Assembly: GCA_009776565.1 (NCBI GenBank)
Contig: WRNQ01000051.1
Coordinates: forward strand, 5 to 8,156
DNA length: 8,152 nt
Direction: 5' to 3'
Source of the DNA: Synergistaceae bacterium
Lineage (GTDB): Bacteria; Synergistota; Synergistia; Synergistales; Aminobacteriaceae
Below the pieces are notes generated by a model. The model was not told the origin of the DNA. It saw only the letters and a list, made by a program, of their open reading frames with translations, and ran no database searches. The position numbers and the translations under genes are program-made. Positions within the stretch are counted from its first letter, which is position 1. Every line of letters begins with the position of its first letter. Shown in pieces: positions 1 through 5,746 of the stretch.

Positions 1-559
1 TTCCTCCACCGGCTGAGAATGACGTATTATTTAAAAATACGCATTCTGTTATCAGCGGATTACTGCCTGTTTCAATGTATAAACCGCCGCCGTTCTTTGA
101 ATTTGCCCCGCCGGTTATCGTAAGACCATCAAGACGCGTATCATTGCTTAAAGCGCCGCTGTGAGCCGTAACGACGGCGACGCTACGCGACATGTAACTT
201 CCAGTAAGGTAAACAGCGTTCTTTTTTATATCGCGCTCCTCAAGAACAGATTCAGTCCCGTCAAATCCACCATAAATTTTCAATCCTTTTTTTAATGCGA
301 AAGTGTCCTCAGCTCCCGTCCCTGGGCTATATTCTCCTTTTGCTACCCAAATGTCCGCGTTTTCGTTTAAACTGTCAATTAAACCCTTCAAATCGCCAGC
401 CGCGTTTTCCCATGATGTGCCGTCCATAATCCCTGCGCCTTCGACAGTTACATACAGCGTGACTTCCCCGTAAGCTTTACTTGATATGACATTAAGGGGC
501 GTAAATATCGCTACGTAAAAAACTAAAATGAGTGAGATGAATCTACAGTGTTTTTTCAT
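1..559 (-). CDS. Secreted right-handed beta-helix repeat protein, second paralogue (3' end beyond left edge)
   Basis: The start ATG is at 559-557 and 186 codons stay open to the window edge, so this is the N-terminal part of a longer protein. Residues 1-31 look like a signal peptide: basic start (MKKHCRF), hydrophobic core ILVFYVAI, then a likely cleavage site before EVTLYV. A conserved head domain follows (EVTLYVTV, MDGTSWENA, ADIWVAKG, LKIYGGFDGTES), and then the first beta-helix coils, with NGGGLY near 157-161 and SNPLITECVF near 166-175. It aligns without gaps to the first 186 residues of the complete paralogue at 1668-2987, about three quarters identical by eye. Its ATG overlaps the TGA of the preceding cyclodeaminase-like gene (ATGA), which suggests translational coupling. 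GTGGAG just upstream, inside that gene, can act as ribosome binding site. By family it is expected to be exported or on the cell surface; its ligand is unknown. Confidence 0.85.
   Translation of the reverse strand, partial: MKKHCRFISLILVFYVAIFTPLNVISSKAYGEVTLYVTVEGAGIMDGTSWENAAGDLKGLIDSLNENADIWVAKGEYSPGTGAEDTFALKKGLKIYGGFDGTESVLEERDIKKNAVYLTGSYMSRSVAVVTAHSGALSNDTRLDGLTITGGANSKNGGGLYIETGSNPLITECVFLNNTSFSAGGG
2..559 (-). repeat. Direct repeat copy B: 5' part of the second beta-helix gene
   Basis: This stretch is a diverged direct copy of 2430-2987, offset by 2428 bp, aligned codon for codon without gaps over 186 codons. The repeat continues past the left edge. Together with the two cyclodeaminase-like 5' ends (1642-1660 and 3074-3095) it marks a tandem duplication of a two-gene unit. 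Confidence 0.8.
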
Positions 560-1644
560 ATTGTATACTCCACAAGATTATTTCGTAGTAAAACAAGAAA
601 ATCCTGCACATTTGTGACTATTGATGTGCAAGAAAGAGTTCCGCGGTCTTTGAGCTTGTTTATTGCAAATTCTGAGACATCGACGCAGTAAATGAACACT
701 GGTCGTACGTTTCCGTCTTTTATAGTATATGACGGAGTGAAATTTCCTGTCGCTATCGTATGCAGCTGAGTTGCAAGCGTTATGACTGTAGTTGCCCCCC
801 TTATATGCGAACGCATTACATCCTGCGATTCGTATGCATTGCCGTAAACGGACGGTAATGGCCCATCGTCCCTTATTGATCCCGCAAGAACTAACGGAAT
901 ATCCTTCTTAATTGCAGCGAATATTATTCCGTTATCAATTTTCTCCTCTTCAATAAGCGCCTTCAGGGAACCATGCCTGCGAGCCAGGTTGATAAGATCA
1001 AGGTGGTTATAATGCCCGTTAGGCTGACTTTTCTGCGTATATATGTTCTGTCCGAGAGCAGTTCTGAATATTGCGCCTTCCAAATCGTGAGTAGCGAGAG
1101 CGTTTCCTGCTAAAAGCACATCAACATATCCGTGATATATCAATTCGGACATCGCCTGCCTGGAGTCGAAATCAAAAGATGCGGCAGGACCAATAACCCA
1201 CACTATTTGTCCATGTTCCCTTTCATACTTCAAGAGCTCATAGAGCATGTCATAATCGCGCGAATAAGCTGTCTCACGCGAACGCCCGCTTCTGAAAGCG
1301 AAAACATCTTCATCTTCCTTTTCTGCCTGGAATCCCTCAGAATGTAGAAATATTCCTTCGCTGCCGTCTTCCGATCTTCCAAGTATGACTTCATCTCCTG
1401 AATGAAGGTTACGGAATTCAACTATGTCAATTGTATCTACATTAATCACTGCTACACAATCCATACGGCTTTGTTCCGGAAGTATCCAATTTCCTCTGAT
1501 GTTAAAATATTCCGGAAAAATCGACATGGCATGAAAGCCATCCGGCGCAACCCCATCAATTTCCACAAGCGCGGTTTTTACAGGAGGGAAATCTTTCAAT
1601 CGACTGAAATCTGGCGGTACATAACCTGGTAAATGGAAAGCCAT
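556..1644 (-). CDS. Ornithine cyclodeaminase-like protein (TIGR00300 / ArgZ-AgrE C-terminal type), lacking the LOR/SDH N-terminal domain
   Basis: The 362-residue protein carries the characteristic run of the TIGR00300 family: a beta-rich segment from ~30 (GVAPDGFHAM, then RMDCVAVI near 60-67), then the Rossmann-like part with WVIGPAAS (149-156), YVDVLLAGNALATHDLE (173-189), GHYNHL (210-215), VLAGSIRDDGPLP (252-264), LATQLHTIATGN (290-301) and CVDVSEF (320-326). Characterised relatives are the archaeal alternative ornithine cyclodeaminase (ornithine to proline plus ammonia, NAD-dependent) and the C-terminal part of the cyanobacterial arginine dihydrolases ArgZ/AgrE. This protein lacks both the guanidine-modifying domain of ArgZ and the ~100-residue LOR/SDH domain that usually precedes this region; only about 28 unrelated-looking residues replace it. 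It should be cytosolic. It lies 23 bp after the upstream beta-helix gene and its TGA overlaps the start of the downstream one. Family membership is clear; the substrate is inferred only. Confidence 0.8.
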   Translation of the reverse strand: MAFHLPGYVPPDFSRLKDFPPVKTALVEIDGVAPDGFHAMSIFPEYFNIRGNWILPEQSRMDCVAVINVDTIDIVEFRNLHSGDEVILGRSEDGSEGIFLHSEGFQAEKEDEDVFAFRSGRSRETAYSRDYDMLYELLKYEREHGQIVWVIGPAASFDFDSRQAMSELIYHGYVDVLLAGNALATHDLEGAIFRTALGQNIYTQKSQPNGHYNHLDLINLARRHGSLKALIEEEKIDNGIIFAAIKKDIPLVLAGSIRDDGPLPSVYGNAYESQDVMRSHIRGATTVITLATQLHTIATGNFTPSYTIKDGNVRPVFIYCVDVSEFAINKLKDRGTLSCTSIVTNVQDFLVLLRNNLVEYTI

Positions 1645-1650
1645 TTTTAT

Positions 1651-1658
1651 TCACCTCC
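1651..1658 (-). promoter_or_regulatory. Ribosome binding site of the cyclodeaminase-like gene
   Basis: GGAGGTGA on the minus strand lies 6 nt before the ATG at 1644-1642. It supports that start codon. The gap to the upstream beta-helix stop codon is only 23 bp, so no separate promoter is evident and the gene is probably read from the upstream transcript. Confidence 0.8.
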
Positions 1659-1667
1659 GAGTTATTA

Positions 1668-2987
1668 TTATCTTTTTGAAGATATTTCGCAATTGTTTAA
1701 TATTGTTTTACTATTTTCTCCCTCATCGTGTATTAAGTCAATTATTTTATCTCCGGAAAATACGCTGTTTTCTATTACCGGAAACGAGTCGCGGTTAAAT
1801 ATATCCCGTCCGGTTCTTGCGGTGTTACCGAAAAAACGGCTGTTATCTATGGTCACAGTGGATTGCCAAATTACCATACCGCCGCCGCCTATTCTTAACG
1901 CTTTGTTTTCAGAGAAAACACAACCGGATATTTTAAGCGAAGAATTTATACCAGCCATGCCGCCTCCGTAAAAATCAGCCTCGTTCATTGTAAATTTACA
2001 TTCCGCAATCTCAACGGAAGAATTAAGGCTGGCAATTCCGCCGCCATTCCCCGGGCTTGCCCTGTTGTTTGAAAAAACACAATTTCTTATTTCAGCGCGC
2101 GAATCTTCATTATGCATACCGCCTCCGTATTCTTCCCCATGATTACCTGTGAAAGCGCCGCCGGACACTACAACTGTAGAATCGAAATTGGACATTCCCG
2201 CGCCTCTGAAAGATGACCTGTTATCGGAAAATGTACAATTTACAACTTCAGTTATTGACCCGTAATTAAAAAGCCCGCCGCCATAGACAGCTTCATTGTT
2301 TTGGAACACACAATTCCCGAATATTGGGGAAGCATAATAGTTTATTACTCCACCTCCATTTTCATCCAAGGTTTTATTGCCGGCAAAAGTGCAGTTTTGA
2401 ATAATGGGCGATGAGTAGTAGATATAAAGTCCTCCTCCGCCAATGTGCGCCATATTATCCGTGAATACGCATTCTGTTATCAGAGGATTGCTGTTTATTT
2501 CAACAAATAGCCCGCCGCCGTTTGTTATGTTTACCCCGCCGGTTATCGTAATACAGTCAAGGCGCGTGTCATCGCTTGTAGCTCCGCTGCGAGCCGTAAC
2601 TACGGGAACTTTACGGGAAATTTTGCCCCCATCAAGGAAAACAGCGTTCTTTTTTGTATCGCGTTCCTCAAGAACAGATTCTGTCCCGTCAAAACCGCCG
2701 TAGATTTTTAGTCCTTTTTTTAATGAGAAAGTATCCTCAGAGCCTGTTCCCGGACTGTATACGCCTTTGGCGACCCAAATATCGGCGTTGCCGTTTAAAT
2801 TGTCAATTAAACCTTTCAAGTCGCGAGCCGCATTTTCCCATGATGTGCCGTCCATATTTCCGGCGCCGTCGACAGTTACATAAAGCGTAACTTCAGCGTG
2901 AGCTCCGCTTGGTATGACATTTAAGGACACCGATATCGCTACGTAAAAAACTAAAATGAAATAGATAAATCTACTAAATTTACTCAT
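1668..2987 (-). CDS. Secreted right-handed beta-helix repeat protein, complete paralogue
   Basis: From the ATG at 2987 this encodes 439 residues. A longer reading from GTG 2996 is possible, but that GTG overlaps the AAGGAG ribosome binding site, and the paralogue at 1-559 starts at the equivalent ATG. Residues 1-31 form a signal peptide (hydrophobic FIYFILVFYVAI, likely cleavage after AHA). The head domain (EVTLYVTV, DGTSWENAARDL, DIWVAKGVYSPG, LKIYGGFDGTES) resembles that of many secreted beta-helix proteins. From ~155 to ~400 there are about nine coils of ~25-27 residues, each with a GGG(L/M/I/V) turn, a hydrophobic strand and an (N/G)C.F..N or C.FS.N ladder. This recalls Chlamydia polymorphic outer-membrane protein repeats (GGA[ILV], FxxN) and PbH1 parallel beta-helices. 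There is no C-terminal autotransporter barrel, sorting signal or membrane anchor, so it is probably released or held non-covalently. The function is unknown; adhesion or glycan interaction is only a family-level guess. Confidence 0.88.
   Translation of the reverse strand: MSKFSRFIYFILVFYVAISVSLNVIPSGAHAEVTLYVTVDGAGNMDGTSWENAARDLKGLIDNLNGNADIWVAKGVYSPGTGSEDTFSLKKGLKIYGGFDGTESVLEERDTKKNAVFLDGGKISRKVPVVTARSGATSDDTRLDCITITGGVNITNGGGLFVEINSNPLITECVFTDNMAHIGGGGLYIYYSSPIIQNCTFAGNKTLDENGGGVINYYASPIFGNCVFQNNEAVYGGGLFNYGSITEVVNCTFSDNRSSFRGAGMSNFDSTVVVSGGAFTGNHGEEYGGGMHNEDSRAEIRNCVFSNNRASPGNGGGIASLNSSVEIAECKFTMNEADFYGGGMAGINSSLKISGCVFSENKALRIGGGGMVIWQSTVTIDNSRFFGNTARTGRDIFNRDSFPVIENSVFSGDKIIDLIHDEGENSKTILNNCEISSKR
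2430..2987 (-). repeat. Direct repeat copy A: 5' part of the complete beta-helix gene
   Basis: Partner of the copy at 2-559. The most conserved stretch is the head domain after the signal peptide (LKKGLKIYGGFDGTESVLEE is unchanged). The signal peptide core and the first coils are more diverged, so the copies have separated for some time and this is not a recent assembly duplication. Confidence 0.8.
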
Positions 2988-3076
2988 ATCGTACACTCCT
3001 TCAAGAGCTCATAGAGTATAGGAAAATCTTTCACTCGGCTGAATGGCTGGGCATAACCTGGTAAATGGAAAGTCAT
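2984..3076 (-). pseudogene. Internally deleted remnant of a cyclodeaminase-like gene, still a 30-codon open frame
   Basis: From the minus-strand ATG at 3076, a 30-residue frame runs to a TGA at 2986-2984. Its parts match the full gene at 556-1644: the start (MTFHLPGY, then FSRVKDFP) matches residues 1-20 there; LYELLK matches residues 134-139; and the final residues (E, C, T, I, stop) match the last codons (E, Y, T, I, stop). Roughly residues 21-132 and 140-358 are missing, both losses in frame. The upstream ribosome binding site and the ATGA overlap with the following beta-helix start are preserved. It cannot be a working enzyme. It may be simple decay, or it may survive as a short leader that delivers ribosomes to the beta-helix gene. 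Homology to the intact neighbour is clear by eye; the leader role is inference. Confidence 0.85.
2996..3001 (-). promoter_or_regulatory. Ribosome binding site deciding the start of the complete beta-helix gene
   Basis: AAGGAG on the minus strand is followed by 8 nt and then the ATG at 2987. It lies across the second deletion junction of the remnant: AAG is the last codon of the LYELLK block and GAG belongs to the 3' end of the ancestral gene. It rules against the upstream GTG at 2996, which overlaps it by one base. The paralogue at 559 has GTGGAG at the corresponding place. Confidence 0.7.
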
Positions 3077-3083
3077 TTTTATT

Positions 3084-3090
3084 CGCCTCC
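3084..3090 (-). promoter_or_regulatory. Ribosome binding site of the 30-codon remnant frame
   Basis: GGAGGCG on the minus strand sits 7 nt before the remnant's ATG (3076). The sequence from here through the first codons closely matches the ribosome binding region of the full cyclodeaminase-like gene at 1642-1658. The translation signal of the deleted copy has therefore not decayed. Confidence 0.7.
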
Positions 3091-3094
3091 GGGT

Positions 3095-3100
3095 TATAAT
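3095..3100 (+). promoter_or_regulatory. Candidate -10 element for rsmB
   Basis: TATAAT on the plus strand, 62 bp before the rsmB start codon. The sequence at the usual -35 distance has little resemblance to TTGACA, and no TG extension precedes it, so support is limited to the -10 hexamer and its position between divergent genes. Confidence 0.35.
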
Positions 3101-3119
3101 ATGATATTACAATATTATA
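3095..3119. repeat. AT-rich inverted repeat between divergent genes
   Basis: Arms TATAATAT (3095-3102) and ATATTATA (3112-3119) are perfect inverted copies separated by 9 bp. Each arm carries a TATAAT -10 hexamer on its own strand, so the element may be a face-to-face divergent promoter pair, a regulator site, or both. In AT-rich DNA such a repeat can also arise by chance. Confidence 0.5.
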
Positions 3120-3122
3120 GCA
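3114..3122 (-). promoter_or_regulatory. Candidate extended -10 promoter for the minus-strand beta-helix locus
   Basis: TGCTATAAT on the minus strand is a perfect extended -10 (TGnTATAAT). No good -35 hexamer is visible at 17-18 bp, which is common for extended -10 promoters. Transcription would start near 3107, giving a leader of about 30 nt before the remnant's ATG. It is the only clear promoter-like element ahead of the four minus-strand frames, so it probably drives all of them. Confidence 0.55.
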
Positions 3123-3161
3123 GCGATTTGAAATACATATAACTATCGAAGGAGGAACCTT

Positions 3162-4451
3162 ATGCGCGGTATAGAGGGAGCGCTGCTTGTCTGGCGGGAA
3201 ATACTGAAAGGCGGGTTTGCAAGTGAAATATTAAGAAAGAAAGCGGCAGAAATGAAGACCGAAGATTTGTCCCTTTGTTCTTCCCTTATTTATGCGGCGC
3301 TCCGAAGGTATAATCTATGGCAGGATATATACTCACGTTTCGTAAAAACTGAAATATCAAGCGAGATAAAAGACGCATTAACTATTGGAACCGCCGGCCT
3401 GCTGGAGCTCAAGCGTTTTGAACCTGCCCCGCTTGTAAACGGAATAGTCAATGAAGTACGCAAAATTGAACCCAAGGCTTGCGGATTGGTAAATGCGGTT
3501 TTGCGTAAAGTTGAGATAGAAGGGATGCAATTATTTAATAAAATTAAATCCAGCCCAAGAATTTCTGAAAAAGCTCTCGCTGCCGGTATACCAAAATGGG
3601 CGCTTCCGTTATGGCAGAAATCATGGGGTAACGATGCGGTAAACGAATTATTGAGTTATGCAAATATCAGACCTTACTCTTCTTTGAGGGTCAGCGGAGA
3701 TACTGCGCCTACAATAAAAAAATTGAGAGAAATGGGGCTTAATGCCTGGCAATCTCCTTTGATTCAAAAAAGCGTAAGAATTTCGGCTACGGTTTTTCCC
3801 GCAGGTATCCCGGGGTACGCAGACGGAGAATTTTCTCCGCAAACCGAGTCTTCAATGATAGTTGAAGGTATTCTGTCCCAATTCTATAAAGGCGGGCATG
3901 TGCTGGATATGTGTTCGGGGCGAGGAGTGAAAGCTCTTCAATTTGCGCAGGAAAGAGCAGACGCATCAATAGAATGCTGGGAACTTTCTGCAAACAGGAC
4001 GAAGGCTGCTTTGAACGAGGCAAAAAGACTGAAAACCGGAAAAAATATTACATTCAGAACCGGAGATGCATTGAAGCTTGAACCGATAAAAATACCTTCA
4101 ATAGTGCTTCTTGACGTTCCTTGTTCAGGAAGCGGAACGTGGAACCGGCGTCCGGAATCCAAGCTCAGGACAAGCCGCTCCACTCTTGACGGGATTACAA
4201 GACTCCAAACAGATTTATTACTCCGTGCGCTTTCATTAATTGAGTCCGGTGGTGTTATAATCTATTCGACGTGTAGTTTATTTAAAGAAGAAAATGAAAG
4301 CATAGTCGCAAACGCTTTAACCTGCGCAGCACGTTTTCTTCCGTTGGAAATAAAAGGGAGTTTTTTAAGGCGCGGCAACCCGTTTGGAATTTACATAATG
4401 CCTTCGTTGCCTTGGTTGGATGGTTTTTATACAGCTGTAATAATGAAATAG
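3162..4451 (+). CDS. rsmB: 16S rRNA (cytosine(967)-C(5))-methyltransferase RsmB
   Basis: The enzyme uses S-adenosylmethionine to methylate C5 of a cytosine in 16S rRNA (C967 in E. coli numbering). The 429 residues match the usual RsmB length. The NusB-like RNA-binding domain covers about 1-125 (AALRRYNLW, GTAGLLELKR, LVNAVLRKVE). The Rossmann methyltransferase follows: motif I VLDMCSGRGVK (247-257), motif IV LLDVPCSGSGTWNRRPE (316-332) with Cys321, and motif VI IIYSTCSLFKEENE (366-379) with Cys371, the expected catalytic cysteine. The C-terminal WLDGFYTAVIMK matches the usual GxDGFF.A ending. Motif I departs from the common CAAPGGKT form but keeps the glycine turn. GGAGGAAC precedes the ATG by a few bases and fixes the start. 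It is divergent from the beta-helix locus and first in the plus-strand run. Confidence 0.93.
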   Translation: MRGIEGALLVWREILKGGFASEILRKKAAEMKTEDLSLCSSLIYAALRRYNLWQDIYSRFVKTEISSEIKDALTIGTAGLLELKRFEPAPLVNGIVNEVRKIEPKACGLVNAVLRKVEIEGMQLFNKIKSSPRISEKALAAGIPKWALPLWQKSWGNDAVNELLSYANIRPYSSLRVSGDTAPTIKKLREMGLNAWQSPLIQKSVRISATVFPAGIPGYADGEFSPQTESSMIVEGILSQFYKGGHVLDMCSGRGVKALQFAQERADASIECWELSANRTKAALNEAKRLKTGKNITFRTGDALKLEPIKIPSIVLLDVPCSGSGTWNRRPESKLRTSRSTLDGITRLQTDLLLRALSLIESGGVIIYSTCSLFKEENESIVANALTCAARFLPLEIKGSFLRRGNPFGIYIMPSLPWLDGFYTAVIMK

Positions 4452-4541
4452 CATTAATAAAATATTTTAAAATCCTGTATGCTGAATTTCATAAATTCAA
4501 TATAATATTAAACTGATAATGTTGACGAGAGGTTAGATAAC
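4452..4541 (+). promoter_or_regulatory. rsmB-PASTA gene spacer with a possible promoter
   Basis: This 90-bp AT-rich gap contains a perfect 7-bp inverted repeat (TGAATTT / AAATTCA, 4483-4499, 3-base loop) directly followed by TATAAT at 4501-4506. The hairpin is AT-only at its core and has no T-run after it, so it is not a convincing terminator. A -10 box with an overlapping operator-like palindrome is possible, but no -35 is recognisable. A GAGAGGT ribosome binding site lies just before the ATG at 4542. Confidence 0.3.
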
Positions 4542-5417
4542 ATGGAAAAATTTCTGAAATGGACTGTATTGTTTATAGTATTAATAATTCTTGCTTCCGG
4601 CGGGGTTGCGTTTTATACGGTATTTATTGCTGACGATGAAACGATGATCATGCCGTCCTTCCGTGAAATGTCTTTGATAGATGCCGTTACTGACGCAGAA
4701 CAATTGGGGTTAAGTGTCCGGGTAGAGCAAATTGAATCAAGGCTTCAACCCGGAAGAGTTCTTGCTCAGTTTCCTGAACCGGGGACAAGGATTCGCCCAA
4801 CTGATAAAAATATTATTTTAACTGTAAGCAAAAGCGGAGAGCGCCGCCCGATTCCGGATATTCGCGGCGTTGAATTAAGAAGAGCTACCCGGATGTTAGA
4901 AGAACAGGGATTTACTATAGGAGATATTATTCGCATAAAAGACGGCACTAACAGCGGTCTTCCTGCAGGATCCGTAATAGCGCAGAGTCCGGCGTCTCCC
5001 GGGAGTATCCCTGTAAACTACAATGTAGATTTGCTTGTGAGCGAAGGTTCGGAAGATGGAAGAGTTGCAGTGCCAAACGTCTCTCAAATGACCGAATCAG
5101 CGGCAAGGGAAATTCTGGAAAACGCTGGATTAAGGGTAGCTGCGGTAGAGAAGGAGAAAGCGAGGAATAGGAACGTAGTTGAAGGACAGGTTGCATCTAC
5201 TCGTCCGATTGCCGGAACTTTGATAAATAGAGGTGAAGGAGTAAGATTATTTATCTCAATTGGAGCAGAAGATAGATCTGAACCGGCGCCGGCTTCTCTG
5301 GACATTCCGGGGCGTCCCGCTCAGAACGAACCGGATTTGACAGACGTTAGCGTGTTGGATCAACAAAGACAGCAAAATTCAAGCGTAATATACCTGAAAG
5401 ACAGGGGTCTGGAATAG
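4542..5417 (+). CDS. Membrane-anchored PASTA-domain protein, apparently frameshifted near its 3' end
   Basis: The frame gives 291 residues. A single N-terminal transmembrane segment (about 7-29) places the rest outside the membrane. Three PASTA domains follow at about 37-98, 103-169 and 176-242. Each has the P.(I/V/F) entry, a helix with AxxxLE..G, and an exit motif of the type V..Q.P.PG (LAQFPEPGTRI, IAQSPASPGSI, VASTRPIAGTLI). PASTA domains in other bacteria bind muropeptides or beta-lactam-like ligands and are usually fused to Ser/Thr kinases or penicillin-binding proteins; no kinase or transpeptidase is present here. After ~245 comes a Pro/Asp/Gln-rich linker, and the frame stops at a TAG. 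The -1 frame beyond it encodes a plausible C-terminal continuation (5351-5746), so the intact gene would end at 5746 and encode about 401 residues. Peptidoglycan sensing or envelope structure is the inferred role. Confidence 0.85.
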   Translation: MEKFLKWTVLFIVLIILASGGVAFYTVFIADDETMIMPSFREMSLIDAVTDAEQLGLSVRVEQIESRLQPGRVLAQFPEPGTRIRPTDKNIILTVSKSGERRPIPDIRGVELRRATRMLEEQGFTIGDIIRIKDGTNSGLPAGSVIAQSPASPGSIPVNYNVDLLVSEGSEDGRVAVPNVSQMTESAAREILENAGLRVAAVEKEKARNRNVVEGQVASTRPIAGTLINRGEGVRLFISIGAEDRSEPAPASLDIPGRPAQNEPDLTDVSVLDQQRQQNSSVIYLKDRGLE

Positions 5418-5746
5418 CAAATGATCCTCATTATCCGGAATTTAGTATCAATATCCCGGGCGGAACGACAACGACTCTTCCTGGGGCCAATGTTCCTCCA
5501 GCTTCGGGCGAGTCGGCGGCGGAGAATACCGGAAATAAAGTTGCTAGGGTCAGATATCAGGTACCGCCTATTCTAAGACCGATGCCGCTCCGGATAGAGA
5601 TTTTGGACACGAGTGGAAGACGCGTTCTGCTGGATAGGAACGCTCGCGCAAATGAAGTTGTGCAGATAGATGGTAATTACACCCAGGAAGCCGTAGTTTC
5701 GATTTTTCTAGGCGGAGAATCTGTATGGCAGGAGACATATCGATAA
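5351..5746 (+). pseudogene. C-terminal part of the PASTA protein in the -1 frame
   Basis: After the TAG at 5348-5350 this frame is open to a TAA at 5744-5746, which directly abuts the rpe ATG. It encodes a Pro/Gly/Thr-rich linker (INIPGG, LPGANVPPASGE) followed by a compact beta-looking domain of ~65 residues (RVRYQVPP, LRIEILDTSGRRVLL, VVQIDGNY, EAVVSIFLGGESVWQETYR). The first usable start codon is an ATG at 5581, inside that domain, so it is not a sensible independent gene. It is best read as the 3' end of the gene at 4542, displaced by loss of one base (or a two-base gain) somewhere in 5351-5414. The runs AAAA (5374-5377) and GGGG (5404-5407) are candidate sites. The change may be a real mutation or a sequencing or assembly error. 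The alternating polar/hydrophobic pattern and the rpe ribosome binding site at its end argue that it is, or recently was, translated. Confidence 0.7.

Noticed and set aside
1700..2530. Regularly spaced GC-rich motifs (about every 75-80 bp) that could suggest a CRISPR or satellite array.
   Set aside because: They are the codons for the GGG turns of successive beta-helix coils; the spacing equals 25-27 residues and the intervening sequence is coding.
1633..2890. Plus-strand open frames opposite the beta-helix and cyclodeaminase-like genes.
   Set aside because: They are antisense to well-supported genes, lack ribosome binding sites and show repetitive, low-complexity composition derived from the GGG/NC repeats.
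2994..2996. GTG at 2996 as the start of the complete beta-helix protein, adding three residues.
   Set aside because: It overlaps the AAGGAG ribosome binding site, and the paralogue starts at the equivalent of the ATG at 2987.
4483..4499. Hairpin after rsmB as a transcription terminator.
   Set aside because: The stem is AT-rich with a 3-base loop and no T-run follows, so it does not look like an intrinsic terminator.
5364..5414. Programmed -1 ribosomal frameshift in the PASTA gene.
   Set aside because: No in-frame X XXY YYZ slippery site is present (CAG CAA AAT, CTG AAA GAC and AGG GGT all mispair after slipping), and only very short stems are seen downstream.
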